Of a stretch of DNA of 64,000 nucleotides, positions 41,570 through 50,789 are shown one piece after another (the first letter of the stretch is position 1; every line of letters begins with the position of its first letter). The stretch comes from DAMCAP01 sp032059445 (GTDB lineage: Bacteria; Bacillota; Clostridia; Oscillospirales; Ruminococcaceae): NCBI GenBank assembly GCA_032059445.1, contig DAMCAP010000007.1, positions 34,913 to 98,912 on the forward strand, read 5' to 3'. The notes beneath the pieces are model-generated. The model was not told the origin of the DNA. It saw only the letters and a list, made by a program, of their open reading frames with translations, and searched no databases. Position numbers and translations under genes: made by a program.

Positions 41570-43219
41570 ATGGAAAATCTTATGTTTTGCTATCAATGCG
41601 AGCAGACTGCCGGAGGCAAGGGCTGCACCAAAAGAGGTGTATGCGGTAAGTCTCCGGAAATCGCCGGGATGCAGGATCTGCTCATTTATCAGCTTAAGGG
41701 TATATCAATCTACGCTCAGGGGTATCTCCAAAAAGGCGAAAATGTACCCAAAGACTATGTCTCATTTATTGAAGACTCACTTTTCCAGACCCTTACCAAT
41801 GTCAATTATGACGAAGCTGCCCATATAGAGATGCTCATAAAATCTCAAGCGCTAAAAGACAAGATAAAAAAAGAGCAACCACAGCTAAAAACAGACCGTG
41901 ACGAAGCCCTCTTTGTGCTGCGACCTGAGCGCCAGCATATCTTAGAAGACATGAAGCGAGCTGGGATTATGTATGACCAGACCCTAGATGCAGACATCCG
42001 CTCCCTGCGTGAGACCATCAAATACGGTCTAAAGGGGATCGCTGCCTACGGGCACCAGGCGCGCTTTATAGGATATTTTGATGATGATGTTGACAACTTC
42101 TACTGCACTGCTTTGGCAGCTACCACCGATGACTCCTTAGGTATCGATGAGCTGCTGGGCTTTACCCTAGCGACAGGTGAAATGGCTGTAAAGGTAACGG
42201 CAGTACTGGATAAGGCTAACAACGAGCGATTCGGCTCCCCCTCTCCTCAGCGTGTTAATCGTAAGATGAAAAAGGGACCTTTTATCGTGGTATCAGGCCA
42301 TGACCTTCACGATCTTGAAATGCTGCTGGAGCAAACCAAGGATAGAGGCATCAACATCTATACCCATGGTGAGATGCTCCCCTCTCACGGCTACGAGAAG
42401 CTAAAAGCATACCCCCATCTGGCAGGCAACTTTGGCGGTGCATGGCAGGATCAGCAAAAGCAGTTTGCCAATCTTCCCGGAGCGATTTTGATGACCACCA
42501 ACTGCCTCATGACTCCTCAACCCTCTTATCGTGATCGGATCTATACCACCAGCGTGGTGGGCTATGAAGGCCTTACCCACATTAACAAAGATCAAAGCGG
42601 GCACAAAAACTTCAGCGCCATTATCGAAAAGGCTTTGGAGCTAGGCGGCTATGAAGAGGATGAAATTCCTAAGGAAATCACCGTAGGCTTTGGCCACAAG
42701 GCCGTGATTGATCGTGCTGGTGTGATTATTGATGCAGTTAAAGGTGGTGCTATTAAGCGCTTCTTTTTAATCGGGGGCTGCGATGGAGCACATTTAGAGC
42801 GTAGCTATTACACCGATTTTGCCAAATCCCTGCCCGACGACTGTGTGATCTTGACACTTGCCTGCGGTAAATATCGGATCAACGATCTGGAATTTGGTGA
42901 GATTGGCGGCATCCCCCGCCTGCTAGATGTAGGACAGTGCAATGACTCCTACTCTGCTGTAGTGATCGCCACAGCTTTGGCAGATGCCTTTGGCTGTAGC
43001 ATTAATCAGCTACCCCTCTCTTTTATCTTGTCGTGGTATGAGCAAAAAGCCGTAGCAGTACTGCTTGCGCTGCTTTACCTCAATGTGCAAAACATCTACC
43101 TTGGCCCTGTGCTCCCCGCTTTCCTCAGCCCAAATGTGCTACAATTGTTGGTAGATAAATTTAAGCTTCACCACATCTCCACACCTGAGCAGGATCTCAA
43201 GACGATCTTCACAGCATAA
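41570..43219 (+). CDS. hcp: Hydroxylamine reductase (hybrid-cluster protein)
   Basis: 549 residues, the normal Hcp length. N-terminal Fe-S cysteines are Cys7, Cys10, Cys19 and Cys25 (CX2CX8CX5C), the pattern of strict anaerobes. The hybrid cluster ligands lie in the second half, for example GGCDGAH and LACGKYRINDLEFG. Hcp reduces hydroxylamine and nitric oxide. ATG 41570 after TAGGAGG. No hcr partner is seen, as usual for type I. Confidence 0.95.
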   Translation: MENLMFCYQCEQTAGGKGCTKRGVCGKSPEIAGMQDLLIYQLKGISIYAQGYLQKGENVPKDYVSFIEDSLFQTLTNVNYDEAAHIEMLIKSQALKDKIKKEQPQLKTDRDEALFVLRPERQHILEDMKRAGIMYDQTLDADIRSLRETIKYGLKGIAAYGHQARFIGYFDDDVDNFYCTALAATTDDSLGIDELLGFTLATGEMAVKVTAVLDKANNERFGSPSPQRVNRKMKKGPFIVVSGHDLHDLEMLLEQTKDRGINIYTHGEMLPSHGYEKLKAYPHLAGNFGGAWQDQQKQFANLPGAILMTTNCLMTPQPSYRDRIYTTSVVGYEGLTHINKDQSGHKNFSAIIEKALELGGYEEDEIPKEITVGFGHKAVIDRAGVIIDAVKGGAIKRFFLIGGCDGAHLERSYYTDFAKSLPDDCVILTLACGKYRINDLEFGEIGGIPRLLDVGQCNDSYSAVVIATALADAFGCSINQLPLSFILSWYEQKAVAVLLALLYLNVQNIYLGPVLPAFLSPNVLQLLVDKFKLHHISTPEQDLKTIFTA

Positions 43220-43276
43220 GTCAAAATCATAGATCCTGCGCATTTATATACCGATATAATAAGCTTATTAAAATTT

Positions 43277-43306
43277 GCCGTAGGTGCTTATCCTACGGCT
43301 TTTTTA
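43277..43306 (+). terminator. Terminator after hcp
   Basis: GCCGTAGG/CCTACGGC stem with a 7-base loop and TTTTTTAATT. Confidence 0.85.
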
Positions 43307-43420
43307 ATTCTATGGCAGCAGGCTCATCGATTTACACTAGCATCTTTCAGCAGTCACCTACTGATAAATGTACTGCTGATCATCTTGCAGGGCAAATTTT
43401 CCGATCATTGAATATTATTC

Positions 43421-43449
43421 TTGACATCATAATCAAATAGTTTTATATT
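43421..43449 (+). promoter_or_regulatory. Promoter of the PadR operon
   Basis: Consensus TTGACA (43421-43426), 17-bp spacer, TATATT (43444-43449). Confidence 0.65.
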
Positions 43450-43469
43450 ATACTTATTGAATATAATAT
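43445..43469. promoter_or_regulatory. PadR operator candidate
   Basis: Inverted repeat ATATTATA (43445-43452) and TATAATAT (43462-43469) around a 9-bp centre, overlapping the -10 box and ending 12 bp before the PadR start codon. A repressor bound there would block its own operon. Confidence 0.6.
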
Positions 43470-43481
43470 GGAGGTTCTCCT

Positions 43482-44045
43482 ATGTCACTTAAGCATGGTT
43501 TACTTGGGCTATTAAATTATGGTTCCATGACAGGGTATGAATTGGATAAGGCATTTAAGGCCTCTCTTTCGTTTTTTTGGCAGGCCAAGACTAGCCAGAT
43601 TTACAGGGAGTTAGATGCTATGGAGCGCCACGGCTGGCTGAGCAGTGAGCGGGTAATCCAGAGTGAAAAACCCAATAAAAGAGTATACACCATAACCGCT
43701 GACGGACGAGAAGAGCTTATCAACTGGCTATCGCTGCCAGAGTCAGATATTGATGATGCAATGCGTGTAAAGAGTGCATTTCTTATGCGTGTATTTTTTG
43801 CTGGGGAAACAACTACACAGCAATCACTGGAGCTACTTTATACCTACCGCCAAAAGTGCCTTCAAAGCAGTAAGGAGCTTAGTACCGCTTATGATGCAAT
43901 CTCTCAATACGGAGAGATTGTCGGCGATGAGAGGAAGTCGAAATACTGGAGACTATCGGTGCTTTACGGAGAAGCGTTTATGGAAGCTGGACTAAACTGG
44001 GCAACCAAAGCTATTGCTATATTAGAAGAGGAGCTGAAAGGATGA
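43482..44045 (+). CDS. PadR-family transcriptional regulator
   Basis: 187 residues. Residues 1-80 are the PadR winged helix (HGLLGLLNYGSMTGYELDKAFKASLSFFWQAKTSQIYRELDAMERHGWL); the remaining helical half is the Vir-type dimer domain. Start ATG 43482 behind ATGGAGG. Its stop overlaps the next gene by ATGA, so the flavodoxin fusion is probably its target. Confidence 0.88.
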   Translation: MSLKHGLLGLLNYGSMTGYELDKAFKASLSFFWQAKTSQIYRELDAMERHGWLSSERVIQSEKPNKRVYTITADGREELINWLSLPESDIDDAMRVKSAFLMRVFFAGETTTQQSLELLYTYRQKCLQSSKELSTAYDAISQYGEIVGDERKSKYWRLSVLYGEAFMEAGLNWATKAIAILEEELKG

Positions 44046-45636
44046 AGATTTTAGTCTTAAATGGATCCCCTAAAATTGAACGCAGCAATACCATGTGCCT
44101 TACCCGTGCGTTTTTAGACGGTGCAGGGTGGGCTGATGCAGAGATTATCCATGTATCCAATGCCAACATAAAAGCTTGTCTAGGTTGCTTTGCTTGTTGG
44201 AGCAAAACACCGGGCAAGTGCATTATCAACGATCAAATGGATGAAATCCTTCCCAAAATAATAGCTGCCGATGTGATTGTGTGGTCGTTTCCGCTGTATT
44301 ATTTTAGTGTACCCGGAGGCTTAAAAAACCTCATTGACCGCCAGCTTCCTTTAAATCAACCGTTTATGGCAGAAGGGGCTGAGGGTGGAGGGCATCCGCC
44401 ACGCTATGACTTATCACACCAAAAGCACATTGTTATTTCAACTTGCGGCTTTTGGACATCAAATGGCAATTATGATGCCGTTATCCCCATGTTTGATCAC
44501 TTTTGTGGAAAGGGGAACTATACGACCATCTTCTGTGGGCAAGGAGAACTGTTTGGTGTGCCAGAGCTCAAGGGGCGTACAGACGCTTATCTCGNNNNNN
44601 NNNNGTCGTCCGCCGTGCAGGTGCAGAATATGCCACTGGAGGGGTTGCATCAGCAACTCAAGCGGAGCTTGCGAAGCCGCTGTACCCCCGCGATATCTTT
44701 GAGAAGATGGCAGATGCTTCTTGGGGTGTCGATAAGAGCAAAGGCTCGGATGCACCGATAGATGAAAGCCACCGCTTTACAACACAGATGGCAGCGTTAT
44801 ATAGGCCCGATGGTGTAGAGCGTGTACTGGAGTTTTACTACACCGACATTGACAAAACCTATCAAATTATCATGACAAAGCAAGGAGCCAACGTCATTTC
44901 AGAGGGCTTTGGGCCATATACCACAAGGATTGAAACGCCGTATTCGGTTTGGCGCTCCATCTCCCGTAATGAGATTTCGGGGCAGGATGCATTGTTTCAG
45001 CGGCTCTATAAAGTGCTGGGGGATTTTAGTCTGATGATGAATTGGGATAATCTATTCGGCACATCAGCTCCTCCAAAGCGATCCGAGACCTCCCCTCTCC
45101 CCAAGACCAATATGCTGGTGCTACTGGTACCATGGATAGTGATTTGGGCAGTGATCGCGATCAATCCCACCATTGGCGGCTTAGTTGGCATTGGAGTAGC
45201 AGCAATGGTCCCGTTGTTATGGACTGTGTTTCGCCCCGTGATCTTTGAGCAAATTAGCATCCCGATTGTAATCGGGATTTCGTTGGCGGTCGTTTTGGGG
45301 GCGGAAATAAGGCTGATTATTCCCGGCAGCTATTTCATATTCGGGCTAATGTGGGTCATCGGCGCTTTTACCCCAATACCACTTACCGCCTATTACAGTT
45401 CTGTAAAGTATGGCGAGGAAAGAGCCTATACGAATCGGATTTTTATGGCTACCAACCGCATATTGACTGCTGCTTGGGGAGGATTATACCTTATTACGCC
45501 GATTTGGACATATATCCTGATGGGCACTCGCTTATCTCCATACATAGGTCTAATCAACTCCATCCTACCTTTTTTATTGGGCATGTTTACAACGTGGTTT
45601 CAAACATGGTATCCGGCACGATGGGCAAGAGGATAA
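44042..45636 (+). CDS. Flavodoxin-like / SCP2-like / membrane fusion protein (interrupted by an assembly gap)
   Basis: ATG 44042 overlaps the PadR stop. Residues 1-185 are a flavodoxin-like NADPH:FMN reductase domain with the FMN loop LVLNGSPKIERSNT and a CLGCFACWSKTPGKCIINDQMD iron-like cysteine patch typical of Isf/WrbA-like proteins. A 10-base N run (44595-44604) then breaks the frame; the real gap should be 2 modulo 3. The frame continues with RRAGAEYATGGVASATQAELAKPLYPRDIF, an SCP2-like segment (SVWRSISRNEISGQDALFQRLYKVLGDF, about residues 270-345) and a membrane part with six or seven helices. I do not know a characterised protein with this order. A role in lipid-linked redox or detoxification is only a guess. 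Confidence 0.72.
44595..44604. other. Assembly gap (10 N) that shifts the frame
   Basis: Run of ten N inside the fusion gene; frames before and after disagree unless the true length is 2 modulo 3. Confidence 0.95.
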
Positions 45637-45669
45637 AAAACGAGCAGGAGATTATCTCCTGCTCGTTTT
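45637..45669. terminator. Bidirectional terminator
   Basis: AAAACGAGCAGGAG/CTCCTGCTCGTTTT with an ATTAT loop, directly at the stop of the fusion gene and 56 bp from the stop of the convergent DUF4256 gene. Confidence 0.85.
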
Positions 45670-45724
45670 CTATTGATATTGGAGTACAAAACTCTAACGA
45701 AACAAATTGTCGGCATCAGTATAC

Positions 45725-46291
45725 CTATACCCTTAATATGCCACGAAACCCTCTTCCGGCATAGTAAGATTCTGCACCATTATGATAAACAAACACCCGA
45801 TGATACCGCCGATCACAAAATAGCGCACCACCAAGCCTTCTCATTTCAATCGGTGTTACCACCCAGCTGGAGGTTTTGGTGTCAAATTCGCCTAGCAGCT
45901 GCAAAGCTTGATACTCCTCTACTGTAAGCATATTTATACCCATAGCGTTGGCCATATCTGATGCACTGCTTGTAGGCTTGTCTTTTTTTCTTGACTCATA
46001 AGCTTCCTGGTCATAACACAGACTCCTTCGACCTATAGGGCTTTCAGGGGAGCAGTCGCAAAAAACATACTCCGATGTTACAGGGTCATATGCTATCACA
46101 TCCGGTTCTCCGCCGGTTCGCTCCATTTCACATAATGACCAGAGCTTCTTGAGATTGCTTTGGAGCTTCAACCGTACCTCATCCCATTCTATGGCTTGAT
46201 GACGGTCCATATTGCTTATAAAGCGTTGCTCCAGTATCGTAAGTAGATCTTCAAACTGCTCTACCGATAGGGCTTCTGTATTTGTTTTCAT
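45725..46291 (-). CDS. DUF4256-family protein
   Basis: 188 residues, cytoplasmic, no signal or helix. The order LEQRFISNMDRHQAIEWDEV, GGEPDVIAYDPVTSEYVFCDCSPESP, GRRSLCYDQEAYESRKKDKP and the end SYYAGRGFRG is that of DUF4256. Function unknown; the family is found in many Gram-positive and some Gram-negative bacteria. Start ATG 46291 behind GGAGG. Confidence 0.8.
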   Translation of the reverse strand: MKTNTEALSVEQFEDLLTILEQRFISNMDRHQAIEWDEVRLKLQSNLKKLWSLCEMERTGGEPDVIAYDPVTSEYVFCDCSPESPIGRRSLCYDQEAYESRKKDKPTSSASDMANAMGINMLTVEEYQALQLLGEFDTKTSSWVVTPIEMRRLGGALFCDRRYHRVFVYHNGAESYYAGRGFRGILRV

Positions 46292-46367
46292 GATAAACCT
46301 CCATTAGGGGTTATTGCTATATTTGATTTTACCCTAAAGATCAATCATATATTCATCGGTACTGAGG

Positions 46368-47144
46368 CTATGGTTTCCGTGCCAGTTGCAGATCGATTGT
46401 ATCATATATGGTGATACTGCCACCATGACTTTCGATGGTACTTTGTATTTCATCAAAAAACGCAATCCTCTTTTGCTCTTCAATCGCAATATGGTCTGAA
46501 TACGTGCCCAAAAGTGAAATATAATCCCTTGCGGTAAAAGTTCTTGTCCGACGATACAGCTTATAGCTTACATCTACAAAGCCATATTTCCTGCTGATGT
46601 CGGCGAAGTTTTTGGCGTCGCTTTCACTATACTCTGCTCCTATTGACGAGCCAGGCATGTATTGTTGGTATACCTTTTGCATGGCGACATGGAGCGCTTC
46701 GTTCCCTTTGTCTTTATAAGGGTGATTGGCAAAGCGCGCAAAAACCCCTCCGGGCTTCAGGATTTCAAACACTTTAGTATAACCGATCTCCTCTGGGATC
46801 CAGTGAAAGGCAGTCGCGGAGTGAATTAAATCAAAGGTATTAGATGGACATTCAAAGTCTTGAAATGCCATGGTTTTAATAGTGAAGCTCTGGTAATTGC
46901 GAAATTTCTGCTGGGTAAACTGGGCTAGCCTATCGCCCAGCTCAATAGCGGTCAAACAACACTTCGTCTCGAGTATAGGTAAGGTAGCCTGACCCGTACC
47001 GATTCCGATTTCAAGGACCTTACTCAGATGATTTATTTCTTTTGCAGCAAAAATATCGTCATATAGCTCTGCCACATATGTTGGGCGCCACTTGTCATAT
47101 TCAGTGTAAACGGTATTAAAGGTTCTCTCCAAGCTGGTCATCAT
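46368..47144 (-). CDS. Class I SAM-dependent methyltransferase
   Basis: 258 residues if the ATG at 47142-47144 is used, which follows AAGGGGTG; an in-frame ATG at 47165 overlaps the neighbour by ATGA and would add 7 residues. Motif I reads VLEIGIGTGQATLPILE, then AIELGDRLAQ and FDLIHSATAFHWI. This group resembles small-molecule methyltransferases; substrate unknown. It follows the tandem flavodoxin gene closely. Confidence 0.8.
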   Translation of the reverse strand: MMTSLERTFNTVYTEYDKWRPTYVAELYDDIFAAKEINHLSKVLEIGIGTGQATLPILETKCCLTAIELGDRLAQFTQQKFRNYQSFTIKTMAFQDFECPSNTFDLIHSATAFHWIPEEIGYTKVFEILKPGGVFARFANHPYKDKGNEALHVAMQKVYQQYMPGSSIGAEYSESDAKNFADISRKYGFVDVSYKLYRRTRTFTARDYISLLGTYSDHIAIEEQKRIAFFDEIQSTIESHGGSITIYDTIDLQLARKP

Positions 47145-47161
47145 TGTAGTCAACACCCCTT

Positions 47162-48367
47162 TCATTTATCCAAAAAGTACGGATGGTCAAAACGTTTATC
47201 ATATGCTTTATTTTCTTTAAGCTGCCGATCCCAAAACAAGTTGATTAATCCAATTTTAGAAAGTACTTTGAAGATTATTATAATTCCCCTACTCAAGCAT
47301 ACCGGTAGAGCCAATTGTTGGATATGTATTGGGTTAAGGTTTCCTTCGTTGACTAAGTCCACGATAGTTCTGACCAGTGGCTCAATCATCTTTTGCTGTG
47401 CATCAACTGGTCGCTGCTGTAATCCTTCTACTCCACCCTTGATAGCTGTGCCAACATACTTTCTACCTAATCTTAGAGCCAAAAGTTCAAAATATGCCTC
47501 AAGATAGTGGGATTGACTACTTTCAGGAAATCCTGATTGAATAAAGTAACTTATAGTTCCTTCAGAAGGCTTCAGTTTTTCAATAAATTCCATGACATTG
47601 GAAGGCATTGCATGAACGTAAAGAGGCATGAACAGCATAATGTTTTTCTCATTTTCAAAAGCTTCTGCCCAAGTTTCCCATTTATCCCTCTGCTTTAAAT
47701 CACGGATCTCTACTCGATTACAAAGCGCTTGCGAAACTTTTTTTAAGATGGTTTCCGAATTGCTTCCATTTCGTCTAGGAGAACCGTTGTAAATTACAAG
47801 CTTATCTATTGCCTCACATTGCTCAATATCAATAGTCGCTCTTTTCGCTTTCCTAGATTTCAACTGTAGCATCTGAAAATTATCATCAATACGGAAAGCC
47901 TTTGATTGAAAATGATAGGCCGTTCGATACAAATAATCCTCAATAACTTGCTCTTCCTGACTTGTCAAACCTTTTGTATTGAAATAGAATACTAAATTAG
48001 GATACTTCTTATATCTCGCAACATGGTGGCATTCCCCATCTACAATTTCAATATATGGGTTGTAGTGAGGTATTGTCCTATCAAAAAAAGCTTTTGCGTG
48101 ATGGTTGATAAATCCTNNNNNNNNNNGTGCTGTATCCATTAGTAGAATTACGCTATCACTATTTATGTAATCACGATAGCTTTCGGTCATTTGATCCTTC
48201 ATTACGCATTTACCAGGGGTCTTTAACCAACAGCTCCAGCATCCGATACATGCATTAATTGATTTATCTCCTAGTTTAATAATCTTTAAAGGCTCATCAA
48301 AAAGATTTTGAATGACTTTATAAAATTCATCATCTGCTTCCGATCTTAAATCAAATATAGTCTTCAT
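47162..48367 (-). CDS. Tandem flavodoxin-like reductase (NADPH-dependent FMN reductase type)
   Basis: 401 residues as read across a 10-base N run at 48117-48126, in frame on both sides. It has two flavodoxin-like domains. Residues 1-175 resemble the second part of such a fold, with CIGCWSCWLKTPGKCVMKDQM near residues 41-61, but lack a normal FMN loop at the start. Residues about 190-360 begin with a proper loop, LVIYNGSPRRNGSNSETIL. The last 45 residues may be membrane-associated (RGIIIIFKVLSKIGLINLFW). Start ATG 48367 behind GAAGGAG. Confidence 0.7.
   Translation of the reverse strand: MKTIFDLRSEADDEFYKVIQNLFDEPLKIIKLGDKSINACIGCWSCWLKTPGKCVMKDQMTESYRDYINSDSVILLMDTAXXXXGFINHHAKAFFDRTIPHYNPYIEIVDGECHHVARYKKYPNLVFYFNTKGLTSQEEQVIEDYLYRTAYHFQSKAFRIDDNFQMLQLKSRKAKRATIDIEQCEAIDKLVIYNGSPRRNGSNSETILKKVSQALCNRVEIRDLKQRDKWETWAEAFENEKNIMLFMPLYVHAMPSNVMEFIEKLKPSEGTISYFIQSGFPESSQSHYLEAYFELLALRLGRKYVGTAIKGGVEGLQQRPVDAQQKMIEPLVRTIVDLVNEGNLNPIHIQQLALPVCLSRGIIIIFKVLSKIGLINLFWDRQLKENKAYDKRFDHPYFLDK
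48117..48126. other. Assembly gap (10 N)
   Basis: Run of ten N within the first flavodoxin-like domain; frame agrees on both sides. Confidence 0.95.
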
Positions 48368-48503
48368 TTCCGCTCCTTCACGATTTTAGTTATGTATCTA
48401 CTGGTATTATCCACCAAAAGCTTGTCATTTTCAACACTAAATAGACTTTTTTCTAAAAGTCGAGAGTAAGGTGTACAAGTTTACTTTGTATAATTGACTA
48501 TAC

Positions 48504-48584
48504 AAAAACATCCTTACTCCCAACCAGTAAGACTAGTAAAAAGTAAGGATGTTTTGGATCCGAGGGTTTGTGATATGCTTGATT
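48504..48584. repeat. Recombinase-tail repeat, copy A; also a terminator after the lactate permease
   Basis: About three quarters identical (counted by eye, one or two gaps) to copy B at 50395-50475. Shared words are TCCTTAC, CCAGT, ACTAG, GTAAGGA, GATCCGAG and GCTTGATT. On the minus strand AACATCCTTACT/AGTAAGGATGTT (48507-48518, 48542-48553) makes a 12-bp hairpin followed by T's, so it may now serve as the terminator of the permease gene. Confidence 0.65.
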
Positions 48585-48606
48585 AACGTCCTTAATAAGT
48601 TAAGGA

Positions 48607-50127
48607 TTAAAAAGCAGACCCTTTGTGTAACACGATCATAATAAAAATACTTGAAATGATACAGCTAAAAATAGCGATAGGGGCTAGTTTACGCATTACT
48701 TCGCCTTCACGTCCGTGCTCGCCTGTGGTACTAAGCCCTAGGAGAATATTGCTAGTAGCTGTCAAGTTACCAATTGACCCGCCTGTCGTCTGCGCGGCGA
48801 GTATGACTGCCTGATCAATGCCTAATTTTATAGCAGCATTTTTTTGAAACCCTGTAAAGAGTATATTGGAAGACATATTACTACTGCTAATAAAGGAGCC
48901 AAGCATCCCTATAAATGGAGAAAACAATGGATATAGGCTTCCTAAAGCCCCAGCAATCATGGTAGATAACAACATAATTTGACCTGTTCCATCCATTACT
49001 TTACTCATCATAATCAAAAATAAAATAGGGATGATCGAGCGAATCGATTTTAAAAATGTATTTTTAACACTCGAGAAAAACAATCCTTCTTTGATGTAAC
49101 CTTTTTTAAAATAATAGAAATATGTAAATAAGGCTGTTGCCATGAGAAGTGTACCCGAATGCGTGAATATGCTCATAGGGGAATATATAGTGTTATTGAT
49201 ATGTGGCCCGATTTTAAACTTAGATAGTATAACGTTGACCGGTGTACAAAATAGTAAGACCACCACCAGCACTACTAAAAACATATAGGGCATCAGAATG
49301 TCTTTAATACTACATTTTGATATCGGGGGCTTTTGAGATTTATGATCACGAACTGTTATATCTAGTATTAAAATCGTCCCTAGAGCGCAGATAGATGCAA
49401 AGAAACAAGCAACAGAGGTGTTAAATTGCGCAACAGCCAACTGTACTGCACCTTGGGTTGTACTAATTGCAACCGTGCAAAATATATCTCTCCTCATGAT
49501 CTTACCTTTGCGGTATATGAAGCATATGGCGAAACCACAAATAAGATTATATATCCAGAGCATTGTACAGGTTAGCAATGCTATTCTGCCTGCATCCTGC
49601 GGTGATACAGATGCCTGTACCAAGAGGCTATCCCATGCGATTGCCAGAGTCCCATAAGTACCTCCCCATGCGTGCCCGAGTATGCAAATCATCACTGCTT
49701 GGATAGGTGCTATTCCCATACCCACTAGTATTGGGGCAGCCACTGCAACAGGGACTCCAAAACCTGTTATGCTCTGAAGAAAGCTGGTAAAGCCCCAGCC
49801 AATAAACAATACCTGTAGTAGTTCATTCTTAATAACGTCATTGATTTTTACCCTTATGTGCGTAAACATGTCTGCCCGTGATAGTGCTTCATATATTAGC
49901 ATAGCAGTGAACACTACATAATAGATCACCAAAGTATTCCAAATGCCTTTTTGGCATTCGATTAGTATAGATTGGATAGGAGAACGAAAAATAACCCCTC
50001 CTACTACCACAGCAGCTAGGAAGCTAGTAATTGAAGAGGTCTTAGAAGATAGCTTCAACACCATTAGTAATACAATAAACAAGACAATGGGCAAGACTGC
50101 CCCCACAAGCTTAAACAAATTTTGCAT
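48607..50127 (-). CDS. L-lactate permease family transporter
   Basis: 506 residues with about twelve membrane helices. FLQSITGFGVPVAVAAPILVGMGI (about residues 115-138) and QTTGGSIGNLTATSNILLG near the end are the LctP/LldP signatures. It would carry lactate or glycolate with protons. Start ATG 50127 behind AGGGGAG. It is preceded by a strong promoter with an internal palindrome, and followed by the recombinase-tail repeat. No lactate dehydrogenase or regulator gene is adjacent. Confidence 0.88.
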   Translation of the reverse strand: MQNLFKLVGAVLPIVLFIVLLMVLKLSSKTSSITSFLAAVVVGGVIFRSPIQSILIECQKGIWNTLVIYYVVFTAMLIYEALSRADMFTHIRVKINDVIKNELLQVLFIGWGFTSFLQSITGFGVPVAVAAPILVGMGIAPIQAVMICILGHAWGGTYGTLAIAWDSLLVQASVSPQDAGRIALLTCTMLWIYNLICGFAICFIYRKGKIMRRDIFCTVAISTTQGAVQLAVAQFNTSVACFFASICALGTILILDITVRDHKSQKPPISKCSIKDILMPYMFLVVLVVVLLFCTPVNVILSKFKIGPHINNTIYSPMSIFTHSGTLLMATALFTYFYYFKKGYIKEGLFFSSVKNTFLKSIRSIIPILFLIMMSKVMDGTGQIMLLSTMIAGALGSLYPLFSPFIGMLGSFISSSNMSSNILFTGFQKNAAIKLGIDQAVILAAQTTGGSIGNLTATSNILLGLSTTGEHGREGEVMRKLAPIAIFSCIISSIFIMIVLHKGSAF

Positions 50128-50154
50128 TTCAATCTCCCCTAAATAAAACTACAG

Positions 50155-50164
50155 CAAACGTTTG
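50155..50164. promoter_or_regulatory. CAAACGTTTG palindrome in the lactate permease leader
   Basis: A perfect 10-bp palindrome about 25 bp downstream of the -10 box; resembles a LacI-type half-site pair. Weak evidence. Confidence 0.35.
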
Positions 50165-50184
50165 ATCTGCTTAACATGTCTCCC

Positions 50185-50212
50185 ATTATATCACATCCGG
50201 ATGTACTTCCAA
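50185..50212 (-). promoter_or_regulatory. Lactate permease promoter with palindromic operator in its spacer
   Basis: Minus-strand TTGGAA (50207-50212), 16-bp spacer, TATAAT (50185-50190). The spacer holds a perfect 12-bp palindrome ACATCCGGATGT (50193-50204). A protein bound there would cover the promoter. Confidence 0.65.
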
Positions 50213-50394
50213 AACGTATTCGTATAATTCTGCTTATTGGGTGTTTCTGTTTTTTATAGCCGAAAAATGGCTTCAACCATACCCTTTTGCAAAATATGAA
50301 ATCCTTTTCCTACTATAAAAACCCTAGTTTTCTTTTGTCGTAGTAGTGTCGTTGTAAAATCGGGAATATATAAGTCAAATTGGATATAAACAAC

Positions 50395-50475
50395 AAAAAA
50401 ATCCTTACAAATCGCCAGTGAAACTAGCAAATTGTAAGGACTATTTGATCCGAGAGCTTGTCGATGCGCTTGATT
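50395..50475. repeat. Recombinase-tail repeat, copy B
   Basis: Sequence directly downstream (minus strand) of the recombinase remnant. It has a TCCTTAC/GTAAGGA hairpin and the GATCCGAGAGCTTG segment shared with copy A. Confidence 0.65.
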
Positions 50476-50687
50476 TATAGATCAAGCATCAAATCTTTCA
50501 AGACACCAACATTTGTATAGAATACCTTAATCCTCTGTTGTGTGCCTTCCCGATCATATACTTCGATCTTATCTATAAGAGTGCCCATATTTGCAACTGT
50601 TGTTGGATCAGTTAAATTCAATAAATCATCAATCCATACATCGATATGTTGTACTTCAACTTTAATCTCATTAAGCTGAGAATGGTA
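50475..50687 (-). pseudogene. C-terminal remnant of a serine recombinase
   Basis: A minus-strand open stretch of 70 codons ends at a TAA (50475-50477) and is closed upstream by TAG (50688-50690), with no start codon. It reads YHSQLNEIKVEVQHIDVWID, then LTDPTTVANMGTLIDKIEVY and IKVFYTNVGVL. The LIDKIEVY...IKVFYTNVG pattern is that of the C-terminal end of large serine recombinases. Too short to act. It suggests a lost mobile element between the lactate permease and kdpE. Confidence 0.55.
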
Positions 50688-50789
50688 CTAGTCATTTTCT
50701 TTTTAAACTACTATACTGATTCGGATTCACGCGCATTCTTGTGCTCAATTAGACTGAATAGTGATCTCTACGGATTTCCTTTCTAAAGG

